Assembly: GCF_023101145.1 (NCBI RefSeq)
Contig: NZ_CP073714.1
Location: 6,014,001 to 6,078,000 of the forward strand
Length of the DNA stretch: 64,000 nucleotides
Source: Paenibacillus pabuli
GTDB taxonomy: Bacteria; Bacillota; Bacilli; Paenibacillales; Paenibacillaceae
Direction: 5' to 3'
Below the pieces are notes generated by a model. That model had not been told where the DNA came from, ran no database searches, and saw only the letters and a program-made list of their open reading frames with translations. This document shows positions 18,053 to 27,294 of this stretch, piece by piece. The translations under genes were made by a program, and so were the position numbers. Positions within the stretch are counted from its first letter, which is position 1, and every line of letters begins with the position of its first letter.

Positions 18053-18412
18053 TTATGCAGTTAGCCACACGCCTGCAAAAGAAGCCGCAAGCCCCAGCAG
18101 TACCGAACTGATAACGTATAAAAATGCTCTTGAGTAACGTTCCTGCCCCATCAAACCCAGGGTTTCATATCCAAATGTAGAGAATGTGGTGTACGCTCCG
18201 CAAAATCCAGTACCCCCAATCACCCAGACTTCATCCGGAATTGAAGCTGACTGATGCCCTCCATAGAGCAATCCAAGTACCAGGGAACCACTGATGTTAA
18301 TCACCCATGTCCCCCATGGGAAGGCCGTTCCGAGCGAACCGGATATCCATCGACCCAAACTGTAGCGAAGCACTGCACCCAACATTCCTGCAAGACCAAT
18401 CCAGATGATCAT
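18053..18412 (-). CDS. crcB: Fluoride channel FluC/CrcB, second copy
   Basis: A 119-aa, four-span membrane protein of the Fluc family that lets fluoride leave the cell. It shows GMLGAVLRY at the start of TM1, the pore asparagine in INISGS and the phenylalanine-box segment GTGFCGAYTTFSTFGYE. It overlaps the upstream copy by the ATGA of 18409-18412, so translation is coupled. Many Bacillales carry such pairs, which can act as heterodimers; both copies here keep the key residues, so either homo- or heterodimers are possible. Confidence 0.92.
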   Translation of the reverse strand: MIIWIGLAGMLGAVLRYSLGRWISGSLGTAFPWGTWVINISGSLVLGLLYGGHQSASIPDEVWVIGGTGFCGAYTTFSTFGYETLGLMGQERYSRAFLYVISSVLLGLAASFAGVWLTA

Positions 18413-18810
18413 GATGCAGCACCATCCTGCGCCGGTTTACCCAGCATTCGCTGTCCAACCTTAATCCCCAATGCACAGAGTAATAACCCTGCAAGTAAAC
18501 TCACAACGAGGTATATAACAGCCTTCCCCCACATTCCTCCTTCAGATAAACGGACCATATCGAGAGTAAAGGTGGAGAATGTGGTGAATGCCCCGGTAAA
18601 GCCCGTACCAATCGCAAGACGAAGCTGAGGCGTTATTTTGCCTGGGACCGCTATAGTGAAGAACCAACCCAAAAATAAGCTCCCCATGGCATTGATCAGC
18701 AGTACTGCCCAAGGGAAACCTTCATTGGCTGCCGGCATCCATAACTGTATCCCATATCGACTTAACGTACCGATAATTCCACCGATTCCAATATATATAA
18801 TTTCTTTCAT
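18409..18810 (-). CDS. crcB: Fluoride channel FluC/CrcB, first copy
   Basis: A 133-aa Fluc-family channel with the same landmarks as its neighbour: GGIIGTLSRYG in TM1, INAMGSL with the pore Asn, and GTGFTGAFTTFSTFTLD with the Phe box. GGGAGATG precedes the ATG. It starts 25 bases after rarA, leaving no room for a fluoride riboswitch directly upstream; it is probably read through from rarA or an internal promoter. Confidence 0.92.
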   Translation of the reverse strand: MKEIIYIGIGGIIGTLSRYGIQLWMPAANEGFPWAVLLINAMGSLFLGWFFTIAVPGKITPQLRLAIGTGFTGAFTTFSTFTLDMVRLSEGGMWGKAVIYLVVSLLAGLLLCALGIKVGQRMLGKPAQDGAAS

Positions 18811-18835
18811 CGTTCAAGCATCTCCCGGGTCAATC

Positions 18836-20143
18836 TTACAGCTCTCTGCGCCGCTGTTGGTTTAGACGAATCTTCGATTCATTGCCTTGTTCCGTTGCTT
18901 CATAGAAAACACGACGTGAAAGTTGTTTCGGTAAATATTCCTGCTTCACATAATGGCCCGGATAATTATGCGGGTATTGGTAGCCTTCGTGTCCGAGCTT
19001 CACTGCACCGGAATAATGGGTATCCCTCAGATGCAGAGGGACCTCAGCAGATTTCACCTCATCGATGGCATTCATCGCTTTCGAGATCGCGGTGTACACC
19101 GCATTGGACTTCGGACTTTCAACAGCAAACAGGATCGCTTGGGCGATGTTCAGCTTGGCTTCAGGCCAGCCGTTATTGCGATAAGCATCCAGTGCCCCTA
19201 TCGCCTGGGTCATCGCTTGCGGATTCGCAAGTCCGATATCTTCACTGCTCGCTGCAATCAGACGACGGATAAACGTCATCGGGTCCATGCCCAGCTTCTC
19301 TACTGCATACAAAAACCAGAACAGTGCCGCATCACTGGAACCCCGAATGCTTTTATGGAATGCCGACAAAACATCATATTGTGTCGATTCATCTGCCTTC
19401 ACAATCGGACGACGAATAGACTCTTCAGCTACAGCAAGCGTAATGTGAATTGAGCCGTCTTTCTCTGGTGGTGTGGTCAGTGCAGCAAGTTCCAACGCGT
19501 TCAGCGCTCGCCGAATATCGCCATTCGCCATTGTCGCAATATGCTCCAATGCCTCATCGTTGGCATGCAGATCCATGAATCCCAATCCTTTATCTGCATC
19601 TGCAAGTGCACGACGCATCGCAATGAGAGAATGCTCTTTGTTCAGAGACTCCAGCTGAAACAGCGTGGAACGGCTCATCAAGGCCCCATTTACATAATGA
19701 AACGGATTCTCCGTCGTAGCGCCAATAAAAATGATCGTGCCCTTCTCAACTGCAGGCAGCAGCGCATCCTGACGAGAGCTATTAAAGCGGTGTACTTCAT
19801 CGAGGAACAAAATGGTTTTTGTTCCGTACAACTGCTTGTTTGTTTGCGCCTGCTCGATGACCTCACGCACGTCCTTGACCGAGGCATCTACCGCATTCAG
19901 ACGAACAAACTGTCCCTGCGTATGCTGGGAAATAATATGTGCCAGTGTAGTCTTGCCGCATCCCGGAGGACCGTAAAGCAAAATGGACGAGATTTGATCG
20001 GCTTCAATGGCGCGCCGAAGCAATTTTCCCGGTCCAATAATGTGCTCTTGCCCAATATATTCATCAAGCCGCTCTGGCCGCATGCGGTCAGCGAGCAGCC
20101 TTGCTTGAGGTTCTGAATCCTGCTGAAACGAAAATAAATCCAT
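18836..20143 (-). CDS. rarA: Replication-associated recombination protein A (RarA/MgsA)
   Basis: AAA+ ATPase of 435 aa related to clamp-loader subunits; acts at stalled replication forks. Walker A is GPPGCGKTTLA (about residues 49-59), Walker B is ILFLDEVHRF, sensor 1 lies in GATTEN. A helical MgsA C-terminal domain (PHNYPGHYVKQEYLP) completes it. B. subtilis yrvN sits close to cymR as here. The ATG has AAGGAAGTG upstream. Confidence 0.93.
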   Translation of the reverse strand: MDLFSFQQDSEPQARLLADRMRPERLDEYIGQEHIIGPGKLLRRAIEADQISSILLYGPPGCGKTTLAHIISQHTQGQFVRLNAVDASVKDVREVIEQAQTNKQLYGTKTILFLDEVHRFNSSRQDALLPAVEKGTIIFIGATTENPFHYVNGALMSRSTLFQLESLNKEHSLIAMRRALADADKGLGFMDLHANDEALEHIATMANGDIRRALNALELAALTTPPEKDGSIHITLAVAEESIRRPIVKADESTQYDVLSAFHKSIRGSSDAALFWFLYAVEKLGMDPMTFIRRLIAASSEDIGLANPQAMTQAIGALDAYRNNGWPEAKLNIAQAILFAVESPKSNAVYTAISKAMNAIDEVKSAEVPLHLRDTHYSGAVKLGHEGYQYPHNYPGHYVKQEYLPKQLSRRVFYEATEQGNESKIRLNQQRRREL

Positions 20144-20181
20144 TGCTCATCACTTCCTTAACGGATTACCTTTACTTGATA

Positions 20182-20206
20182 CTTAATTCTTAATTCTTAA
20201 TTCTTA
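20182..20206. repeat. CTTAATT short tandem repeat
   Basis: Three exact copies of the 7-mer CTTAATT and a partial fourth lie 40-65 bases upstream of the rarA start, in the gap to the LysR gene. Confidence 0.85.
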
Positions 20207-20217
20207 CGAAATCCTGA

Positions 20218-21096
20218 TTAATTGCTATTCTCTATCATATCATACTCCCGCGGCAGCATCCCCATAAAAGCGCCAAGTGCACTGCTGACAAAGGCATCCT
20301 TGCGCGTAATAAAATGAGTCATCATCCGATTCATGCCTGCCGGGAGTGTGTGCTTGCGCAGTGATCCATTTTCGATCTGATGCCGAATGACGATCTCAGG
20401 CAACAGCGAAATGCCCATGCCGGATGTAACCCCGCTAATAATTGCTTCAAGGGTTCCAAATTCCATAATGACCGGACGAGTTACACCGCTAACTGATAAC
20501 CATTCCTCCAAAATCTGACGATATGAACATCCCATGCTGTAGACCAGAATCGGTTTACTGGTAAGTTCTTCGTCTTCCGGTCCCATACCGGAGGAAACAA
20601 CGAATAATTCTTCATCGAATACGGGAGTAGAAGCAATATCGGGGTGGTCACATGAACAACCAATAAACGCCCCTTCCAATTCATACCCAATAACCTGATC
20701 CATAAGCACTTGGGAGTTACCTGTAGTCAAAGATAAGGAGACAGCCGGATGCTGTTTATAATATTTTGCAAAAAGCTCAGGTAAACGTACCGCTGCGGCC
20801 GTCTGCGTGGAGCCAATGCGCAGTGGTCCGGAAGGTTCAATGGTAGAGCTCAACGCTTTAACCGCCTCATCGAGCAGGCCCACAATTTTATCCGCATACG
20901 TCAGCAGCATCTCCCCTGCTGGAGATAATGTCATCCCCCGATTATGACGGATGAACAGCAGTGTCCCTACTTCGGATTCCAAATGTCGTATCCTTGCTGT
21001 GACATTGGACTGAACATAACCGAGTCGCGCTGCAGCTCGGGTCAGATTTCCTTCCTGTGCGACACATTGAAATATCCTTAAATCCCCACTCTCCAT
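20218..21096 (-). CDS. LysR-family transcriptional regulator
   Basis: A 292-aa regulator with an N-terminal HTH (GNLTRAAARLGYVQSNVTARIRHLE, here described in two pieces: recognition helix YVQSNVTARIRHLE) and a periplasmic-binding-like effector domain. ATG 21096 (MESGDLRIFQ) has a strong GGGAGG seven bases upstream; the longer frame to 21168 is rejected. It is divergent from an SDR oxidoreductase and an EamA transporter gene, the usual LysR arrangement, so it probably controls them. The ligand is unknown. The C-terminal domain resembles the CzcR/CysL-type subgroup only loosely. Confidence 0.9.
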   Translation of the reverse strand: MESGDLRIFQCVAQEGNLTRAAARLGYVQSNVTARIRHLESEVGTLLFIRHNRGMTLSPAGEMLLTYADKIVGLLDEAVKALSSTIEPSGPLRIGSTQTAAAVRLPELFAKYYKQHPAVSLSLTTGNSQVLMDQVIGYELEGAFIGCSCDHPDIASTPVFDEELFVVSSGMGPEDEELTSKPILVYSMGCSYRQILEEWLSVSGVTRPVIMEFGTLEAIISGVTSGMGISLLPEIVIRHQIENGSLRKHTLPAGMNRMMTHFITRKDAFVSSALGAFMGMLPREYDMIENSN

Positions 21097-21112
21097 TGTA
21101 AACCTCCCTGCA

Positions 21113-21147
21113 ATGTCTATATCTATCCAGACATCATTAAAAATGAT
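21113..21147. promoter_or_regulatory. Candidate LysR operator between divergent genes
   Basis: ATGTCT (21113-21118) and AGACAT (21129-21134) form an inverted repeat with the T-N11-A pattern of LysR sites; overlapping it, ATCATT (21133-21138) pairs with AATGAT (21142-21147). It lies just upstream of the regulator gene. Confidence 0.45.
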
Positions 21148-21254
21148 ATCCAGCACATTAACAATCATTATACAGTATAGCTGCTTCGAGCTACAATCGG
21201 GGTAGATCAGAACACAGCAACTTCCTGTTCGCTGAGTTCACTTAAGGAGTGTTA

Positions 21255-22001
21255 ATGATGATGAACTGGACAAACACCGTAGCTTTGGTAACCGGAGGGG
21301 GTACGGGCATAGGGCGAGCTACCAGTATATTGTTAGCTAATCGTGGAGCCACCGTCGCTGTGAATTACTCCCGTTCCCAAAATGAAGCGGAAGAAACGGT
21401 GCAACATATTCTGAATGCGGGAGGTCACGCTTTTGCAATTCAGGCTAATGTTGGCTCCGATGTCGAGGTTCGCCAAATGGTGGCCTCTATCACTGAAAAA
21501 ATTGGACCTGTGACTGCACTCGTAAATAACGCCAGCATTACGCATCATATCCCAATGAATGATCTGGAATCCGTAACGGATGAAATATGGAATGAACTGT
21601 ATGACGTCAATGTTAAAGGCATGTTTTACTGTGCACGAGCTGTGTCAAAAGGAATGCTGCAAGCAGGCCAAGGCGCGATCGTTAACCTTGGCAGTATAGC
21701 TGGCAGCACAGGATCAGGGTCTTCCCTTCCTTACGCCGTTTCCAAAGCAGCAGTTCACGGTCTGACGAAGTCTTTGGCACATGCATTATCCCCCGATATT
21801 CGGGTTAACGCCATCATTCCGGGTGCAGTCGCGACCCGTTGGTGGGCAGGAAAGGAAGAACAGATGCATCGTCTGGGCGGTGAATTATTGTTGCAGCGAA
21901 TAGCGGCAAGCGAAGACATTGCACATATGATATGCGCCGCGTTGGAGCAACCATCCATGACCGGGCAACTAATTACAGTAGATAGCGGTCAGACGTTATG
22001 A
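21255..22001 (+). CDS. SDR-family oxidoreductase
   Basis: Short-chain dehydrogenase of 248 aa using NAD(P)H. The cofactor motif is TGGGTGIG, the structural motif NNAS (normally NNAG), and the catalytic tetrad includes the Ser of GSIAGS and YAVSK. It resembles 3-oxoacyl-ACP reductase/glucose dehydrogenase types; the substrate is unknown. The frame opens at GTG 21249, which is part of the AAGGAG site, so I start at ATG 21255 (21258 is also possible). It is followed 28 bases later by an EamA transporter gene. Confidence 0.88.
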   Translation: MMMNWTNTVALVTGGGTGIGRATSILLANRGATVAVNYSRSQNEAEETVQHILNAGGHAFAIQANVGSDVEVRQMVASITEKIGPVTALVNNASITHHIPMNDLESVTDEIWNELYDVNVKGMFYCARAVSKGMLQAGQGAIVNLGSIAGSTGSGSSLPYAVSKAAVHGLTKSLAHALSPDIRVNAIIPGAVATRWWAGKEEQMHRLGGELLLQRIAASEDIAHMICAALEQPSMTGQLITVDSGQTL

Positions 22002-22029
22002 GCATAGGAAGCGAAAGGGAGGTATTCTG

Positions 22030-22932
22030 ATGAAGCCTTTAAAATATACGCTCCTGATCCTGGTTACAACTTTCATCATGGGAACCTCGTTTCCCGTAGG
22101 CAAAATCGGCATGATGTATGCTCCTCCCTTTTTGTTAATGGGGCTTCGCTATATATTGGCAGGAGCATTACTAGCGTGGATCATCAGAAAACGTCCCATG
22201 CCTGTGGGGTGGAAACAGTGGATGCAAATCGCCATAATCGGTCTGTTCCAGTCGGCGGGAGTAATGGGCTGTGCCTACTACAGCATGAACTGGATTAGCT
22301 CGGGAGAATCGGCCATTATCACGTTTACGAATCCGCTGCTTGTCATCATCCTGAGTGCTGCGCTATATGGTGTGTCCTATCGTTTTAGCCAATGGACCGG
22401 TGTGGTTCTCGGATTTGTCGGAGTGGCGTTAACCTTCGGATTCCATCTGAGCATGAGTCCTGGGACGTGGATTGGGTTTGGCGGCGCTGTCTTGTTTGCT
22501 GTATCTACGTTGCTTATTAAACGCTGGGGAGCTGCTCATGATACATTTGTACTTACCGCTTACCAAATGCTCGCTGGAGGCGCAGTACTGCTTCTACTGA
22601 CTGTGTTTACAGAGGAGCTTCATTTTATCGTAAATACAACGTCCATCGTTGTCCTTGTATGGCTGACGATTTTCTGTTCCATCATTCAGTTCACCCTCTG
22701 GTTTTATTTGCTGCAAAACACGGATCCGGCCAAAACCAGTTCCTTTCTTTTTCTGGCACCACTGTTTGGACTGCTGTCGAGCTTCGTCTTGTTGAAAGAG
22801 CATGTCGGCTGGATTGTAGGTGCAGGCGGTATAATGATCTGTTTGGGCATTTTCCTGGTTAACCGCCATCCCGCCGGTCATAAGTCAGCTTTGGATAAAC
22901 CGGGTTTGACCCAACGCACCCCTGCAAGTTAA
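22030..22932 (+). CDS. EamA/DMT-family transporter
   Basis: A 300-aa membrane protein with ten predicted spans in two EamA repeats, of the drug/metabolite transporter superfamily. Motifs such as GTSFPVGKIGM at the start and PLFGLLSSFVLLKE near the end of repeat two are typical. It probably exports a metabolite or a toxic compound related to the upstream SDR. GGGAGGT precedes the ATG. The C-terminus is short and hydrophilic. Confidence 0.88.
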   Translation: MKPLKYTLLILVTTFIMGTSFPVGKIGMMYAPPFLLMGLRYILAGALLAWIIRKRPMPVGWKQWMQIAIIGLFQSAGVMGCAYYSMNWISSGESAIITFTNPLLVIILSAALYGVSYRFSQWTGVVLGFVGVALTFGFHLSMSPGTWIGFGGAVLFAVSTLLIKRWGAAHDTFVLTAYQMLAGGAVLLLLTVFTEELHFIVNTTSIVVLVWLTIFCSIIQFTLWFYLLQNTDPAKTSSFLFLAPLFGLLSSFVLLKEHVGWIVGAGGIMICLGIFLVNRHPAGHKSALDKPGLTQRTPAS

Positions 22933-23002
22933 CCAGCAGATAATCAGCAACCAAACTACAAATATCCTTTGGGGACCAACACACATCTATTGAGAACGTA
23001 CA

Positions 23003-23037
23003 AAAGAGCATGGTGCTTGAACAGCGCCATGCTCTTT
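23003..23037. terminator. Bidirectional terminator between EamA gene and helD
   Basis: An 11-bp stem (23003-23013 with 23027-23037) lies between convergent genes. Confidence 0.75.
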
Positions 23038-23068
23038 CTATATTGATGCTATGGTCAACAACAAAGAT

Positions 23069-25255
23069 TCACTCTGCCTCGCTAACAGGCCAACCCTGAA
23101 TGGCAACAGACTCGCCTTCCGGATTGTGGGTTGCAGATGCATAGTCTGGCAATTGGCTGTCGTGGAATAACCACAGTTCGTGCAATGCCCGTGTACAGCC
23201 AACGTATAACAGCTTCGCATCACCCGCATTGGGCAAATAGTGATTCTCATCCGCGTCCGCTACAATTACTGCATCAAACTCCAAGCCTTTTGACAAATAG
23301 ACAGGTAAAACGGAGTGGCCGCCTGTATACTGTTTTTTGCCACCATCAATCAAGTTTAGCTCCCAGCCTGCTGCCTGGAGTTCCTGGTGAAGCTCCTTTG
23401 CCTCATGCAGGGTACGAGTCAGAATGGAGACGGTGCGATAGTCTTTGACCGTTAACAGCTTCAAAGCCTGTTCGAGGCTTGCTGTACGTCCCTTTTTCCC
23501 ATAGGACAAAGTCCGCACGGGATCACCACTCCGGAACACTGGAATCGCCGTAATGCCGCTCTTGACGCCCCGCTCCAGAATCGTATTGGCGTAATCTATA
23601 ATTTCCATCGTCGAGCGATAACTTCGGGTCAAGGCAAAGTATGCATTCTGTTCTTCGGGAAACAGGGAGCTCATCTCTTCCCACGCATGAACACCACGAT
23701 ACTCATGAATACCTTGGGACAGATCCCCCAGTATGGTGAAGGAATGCCCTTTGACAAACTGATCCAATAACGCCACATGAAAAGGAGAAAAGTCCTGCGC
23801 TTCATCAATGACAACGTGATCAAATCGCTCGGAGCCTTCAATATCATGAACCAAGGTATGAATGTACACCAATGCAGGCAGGTCCTCTTCACGGATAATA
23901 TCCTGCTTCAAATCTGCAGCCGTTTGCTTCATCACCAATTTGGGAATAAGCCCGCTGAGCGAGGCAGGTACCGAACCGCCTTTAACAACCTTGAACAGCT
24001 GTTTGTACAGCGTAAGCGGTTCATATTGAGGCCATTTTTTGGCATAGGCCTTCTCACGGGTTGCCGCTTTCTTTTTACGCTCTTTGCGAACGGCTTCCGG
24101 GCAAGGTTTCTTGAGCTCCATCTCAATCCAGCGGTGAATACGCGCCATCACCCGTTCTTTGCGTTTCGCCAGCGGATAATGTTTGTATTCCTCCCCGAAC
24201 CAGTTCTCAATCTCGGCTTTGCCGAGCACTGCACCATCCCATGGACTGAAATCCATATCAGGTACAGATTCATCTTCCATCCCGGAAAGCCACTCCCGAA
24301 TCAATTCCATGAAACGGATCGAGCCTTTATAACGACCAGGCACATCGTCATTGAGTTCAGGACGTGCATCCGGCGTTTCAAACCAGGTGTTCAAAGTATC
24401 TGACGTGTCTGCCAAAGGCAGCTCCAGTCCAAGCAGGTTCATCGCCCAATCCGGGAATGTACGCTGCTGAATGTCCCCTACACCGAGCTCCGGGAGTACA
24501 TCCGATATGTAATCCAGGAACATGTGGTTGGGTGCGAAAATAACCATTTTCTCTGCGGATACCTGCTCCTTGTACTGATAAAGCAAAAAGGCAAGTCGAT
24601 GCAGTGCGACGGTTGTTTTTCCCGAACCGGCCACACCTTGAATGATCAATGCGGTGTTTCTCGCCGCACGAATGATCTGATCCTGCTCCGCCTGAATGGT
24701 GGATACGATATCACGGAGCTTGTTGTCCTTGTTCTCACCCAATCGATACACGAGGAATTCATCCGATACGGCTGGCTGGTCGCTGTCCCGATTGTACGTA
24801 TCTGCTACACGTTCCAATATACGCTGGCGAATGACTACGTTTCGTTTCAGATAAACCAGACCCTCAATGAGTCCCTCTGGGGCTTCGTACGTTGCGGAGG
24901 CTTCCCCTCCGGTAAATGAGTAAAACAGGCTCGCGACAGGAGCACGCCAATCGATGACGAGCGGATGCTCTCCCACCTCTTCGCGGTCTACGCCGATTTT
25001 GCCAATATACAGCGGTTTCCGTGCACCACTGCCCTGTTCTTCGAAATCCAAGCGTCCGAAATAGGGTTGCTGCGCGCTCTTGGACAAGGCGGTGCGGCGC
25101 TCTTCACGTCCGGCTTCCAGCACTTGTTCTGTGAAGTCGTGGCCGGTGTACACCGGAATGTTCTTCAGCCGTTCCAGCTGACTGTCCACTTCCTTCATCG
25201 TTCGCTCTAACCTGTACTCTTCTTCTTGATAGGCACTTTGAAAGCTGTCTGACAT
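23069..25255 (-). CDS. helD: RNA polymerase recycling motor HelD
   Basis: Superfamily 1 helicase-like ATPase (728 aa) that releases stalled RNA polymerase from DNA and RNA. An N-terminal coiled-coil arm (SAYQEEEYRLERTMKEVDSQ) precedes the ATPase. Walker A is GVAGSGKTT (about residue 210), the DEAQ box is VVIDEAQDFS, and motif III is ILGDLSQGIHEYRG. Conserved VLPVYLSKGLEFDAV and LYVGCTRALHELW lie near the C-terminus. The gene stands alone, with AGGAGG upstream of the ATG. Confidence 0.93.
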   Translation of the reverse strand: MSDSFQSAYQEEEYRLERTMKEVDSQLERLKNIPVYTGHDFTEQVLEAGREERRTALSKSAQQPYFGRLDFEEQGSGARKPLYIGKIGVDREEVGEHPLVIDWRAPVASLFYSFTGGEASATYEAPEGLIEGLVYLKRNVVIRQRILERVADTYNRDSDQPAVSDEFLVYRLGENKDNKLRDIVSTIQAEQDQIIRAARNTALIIQGVAGSGKTTVALHRLAFLLYQYKEQVSAEKMVIFAPNHMFLDYISDVLPELGVGDIQQRTFPDWAMNLLGLELPLADTSDTLNTWFETPDARPELNDDVPGRYKGSIRFMELIREWLSGMEDESVPDMDFSPWDGAVLGKAEIENWFGEEYKHYPLAKRKERVMARIHRWIEMELKKPCPEAVRKERKKKAATREKAYAKKWPQYEPLTLYKQLFKVVKGGSVPASLSGLIPKLVMKQTAADLKQDIIREEDLPALVYIHTLVHDIEGSERFDHVVIDEAQDFSPFHVALLDQFVKGHSFTILGDLSQGIHEYRGVHAWEEMSSLFPEEQNAYFALTRSYRSTMEIIDYANTILERGVKSGITAIPVFRSGDPVRTLSYGKKGRTASLEQALKLLTVKDYRTVSILTRTLHEAKELHQELQAAGWELNLIDGGKKQYTGGHSVLPVYLSKGLEFDAVIVADADENHYLPNAGDAKLLYVGCTRALHELWLFHDSQLPDYASATHNPEGESVAIQGWPVSEAE

Positions 25256-25378
25256 GTTTCAGTTACCTCCTAAGAATATGTTTGTTCTGTATCGTCAATC
25301 ACTGATGACACAAAAGGATACCCACTATATCATATTGATGTACAAAAAGCTACAGTAACCCGGATGGCAAAATGAAAG

Positions 25379-25425
25379 AAACCGCTGTTCCTGTCCCTTA
25401 AAGAACAGAAGAACAACGGTTTTTA
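25379..25425 (-). terminator. Terminator of the ABC exporter gene
   Basis: A long imperfect stem (outer AAACCG/CGGTTT, inner TGTTC and CTG/CAG pairs) lies just past the ABC gene stop. Confidence 0.65.
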
Positions 25426-25431
25426 TTCAAA

Positions 25432-27225
25432 TTACTCGGACTCCGAATCCGGCTTCCCATCCTGTGCCACAAACTGTTTCTGTGCCAGTTCACGGTATAC
25501 CGGATGTGTGCTGATCAGCTCCGCATGGGTTCCGGTTCCTGTCACATGACCCTGTTCCAGAACAACAATCTGATCTGAGTCGACAACGGTGGACAATCGG
25601 TGTGCAATAACAACCGTTGTTCGTCCTTCCATCAGATTGGACAAGGCTTGCTGCACTTCATGTTCGGAGGTGCTATCCAGACTGGACGTCGCTTCATCCA
25701 GCATCAGAATATCCGGGCTGCGCAGCAGCGCACGAGCAATAGCGATCCGTTGGCGTTGACCACCGGAGAGCTTGATCCCGCGTTCCCCCACTTCCGTATC
25801 GTAGCCCTGAGGCAATTTATCAATAAAAGCGGAGGAATACGCCATTTCTGCCGCCTGTCTAATCTCGTCCATGCTGGCTTCACGGCCCAGTCCGTATGTC
25901 ATGTTGTCCTTAATCGTCCCCGCCATCAGAGGGCTTTCCTGTGATACATATCCAATCTTGCTGCGCCAGGAGGCCAACGAATAATCCGTAATGGCTTGTC
26001 CACCATACGATATGCTCCCCGAATTCGGAAGATAGAACTGCTCCAACAGGGAGAACAGCGTTGATTTCCCACTGCCGCTTGGCCCCACAATGGCCGTTAC
26101 TTTACGGGCCGGAACGGTCAGATTAATTCCATGCAGTACTTCCTCCCCTGTTACATAAGAGAAATGCAGATTGTTAAATGTAATCGTTTCATTGCCCTTG
26201 GGAGCAATCGCTGTGCTATGACGCGGTTCTTCTTCATGTGCCAGAATAGCCTGAATGCGTTCTGTCGCACCAACAACCTTTTGCAGACGTGAATACAGTG
26301 TCGTAAATTGCCCCATCGGCATAATCACCTGGAACAACAACAGAATGAATGCAACCAGTTCCCCCGGAGACAGCAATCCAGAAGCTACCCGCATACCGCC
26401 AACACCCAGAATAACAACCAGTACAGCCGTCATGACAAACGTAAAAAGTGGACCGATCAACGCCAAAATCCGAGCTTCCTGCAGTCCAAAAGCAAACATC
26501 TTCCCAATACGGGAATCGCCTGCTTCCGCCTCCTGTTTCTCCGTTCCATAAGCTTTCACCAAACGAATCTCGCCAATGACCTGGCTGAGCACCGAAGTTA
26601 GACCTGCCATTTCGTCCTGCTGCTTTTTGGAGATTTTGTACATTTTACGACCAACAGGCAGCAGGATCAGCAGCGTTAGGGGCACCAGACTCAAAATAAT
26701 GAGTGACATGACCCAATCCAGATAGAAAAGTAACGCTACCCCGCCCACAACCGCAACGATATTGGATACAAAAGAAACGAGATAATCTGCAATGAGCGTC
26801 ATAATCTGACTTGTATCATTCGTGATTCGACTCATCGTATCCCCCGTACGATTCCGGTCGAAATATGGCATCGGCAAGGATAGAACCTTGTTCCAAAGCT
26901 TCGTGCGCAGTGTCGCAACCACCCGTTGACCTGCATAGTTCAACATATAGATGCTGATGCCTGAAGCGATCGCCTGAATAACAAACGCCCCCAGCAGCAG
27001 AAAAATAACGGACTTGTTCAGCGCGGACATCGTCAGCCCATCAATCAGGCCTTTGGTCATCAGTGGGACAATCAGTCCAGCTGTCGTCTGAACAAGTGTC
27101 AGGATCAACGCGATAATCAGAATAAGCTTTGGTGGATTTGTAGCAGCAATCAGCTTCACAAAATCCTTGAATCCTTTCTTTCCTAATTTTGATTCAGCTT
27201 GACCTGCCTGTTGTTGCTCTTCCAT
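25432..27225 (-). CDS. ABC exporter, fused permease and ATPase (BmrA-like)
   Basis: A 597-aa half-transporter that would work as a homodimer. Residues about 30-325 hold six membrane spans with the exporter loop QVIGEIRLVKAYGTEKQEAE. The nucleotide-binding domain has Walker A GPSGSGKST, the signature LSGGQRQRIAIARALL, Walker B ILMLDEATSSLD and the H-loop in VIAHRLSTV. The segment LQKVVGATERIQAIL is as in BmrA/LmrA multidrug exporters; the substrate is inferred only. GGAGGAACGG precedes the ATG. Confidence 0.93.
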   Translation of the reverse strand: MEEQQQAGQAESKLGKKGFKDFVKLIAATNPPKLILIIALILTLVQTTAGLIVPLMTKGLIDGLTMSALNKSVIFLLLGAFVIQAIASGISIYMLNYAGQRVVATLRTKLWNKVLSLPMPYFDRNRTGDTMSRITNDTSQIMTLIADYLVSFVSNIVAVVGGVALLFYLDWVMSLIILSLVPLTLLILLPVGRKMYKISKKQQDEMAGLTSVLSQVIGEIRLVKAYGTEKQEAEAGDSRIGKMFAFGLQEARILALIGPLFTFVMTAVLVVILGVGGMRVASGLLSPGELVAFILLLFQVIMPMGQFTTLYSRLQKVVGATERIQAILAHEEEPRHSTAIAPKGNETITFNNLHFSYVTGEEVLHGINLTVPARKVTAIVGPSGSGKSTLFSLLEQFYLPNSGSISYGGQAITDYSLASWRSKIGYVSQESPLMAGTIKDNMTYGLGREASMDEIRQAAEMAYSSAFIDKLPQGYDTEVGERGIKLSGGQRQRIAIARALLRSPDILMLDEATSSLDSTSEHEVQQALSNLMEGRTTVVIAHRLSTVVDSDQIVVLEQGHVTGTGTHAELISTHPVYRELAQKQFVAQDGKPDSESE

Positions 27226-27294
27226 TTCCGTTCCTCCGTTCTCCCTTGTTCATCAGAGATCATACGTATGAACTTACATTACGTTTCCTGACTT

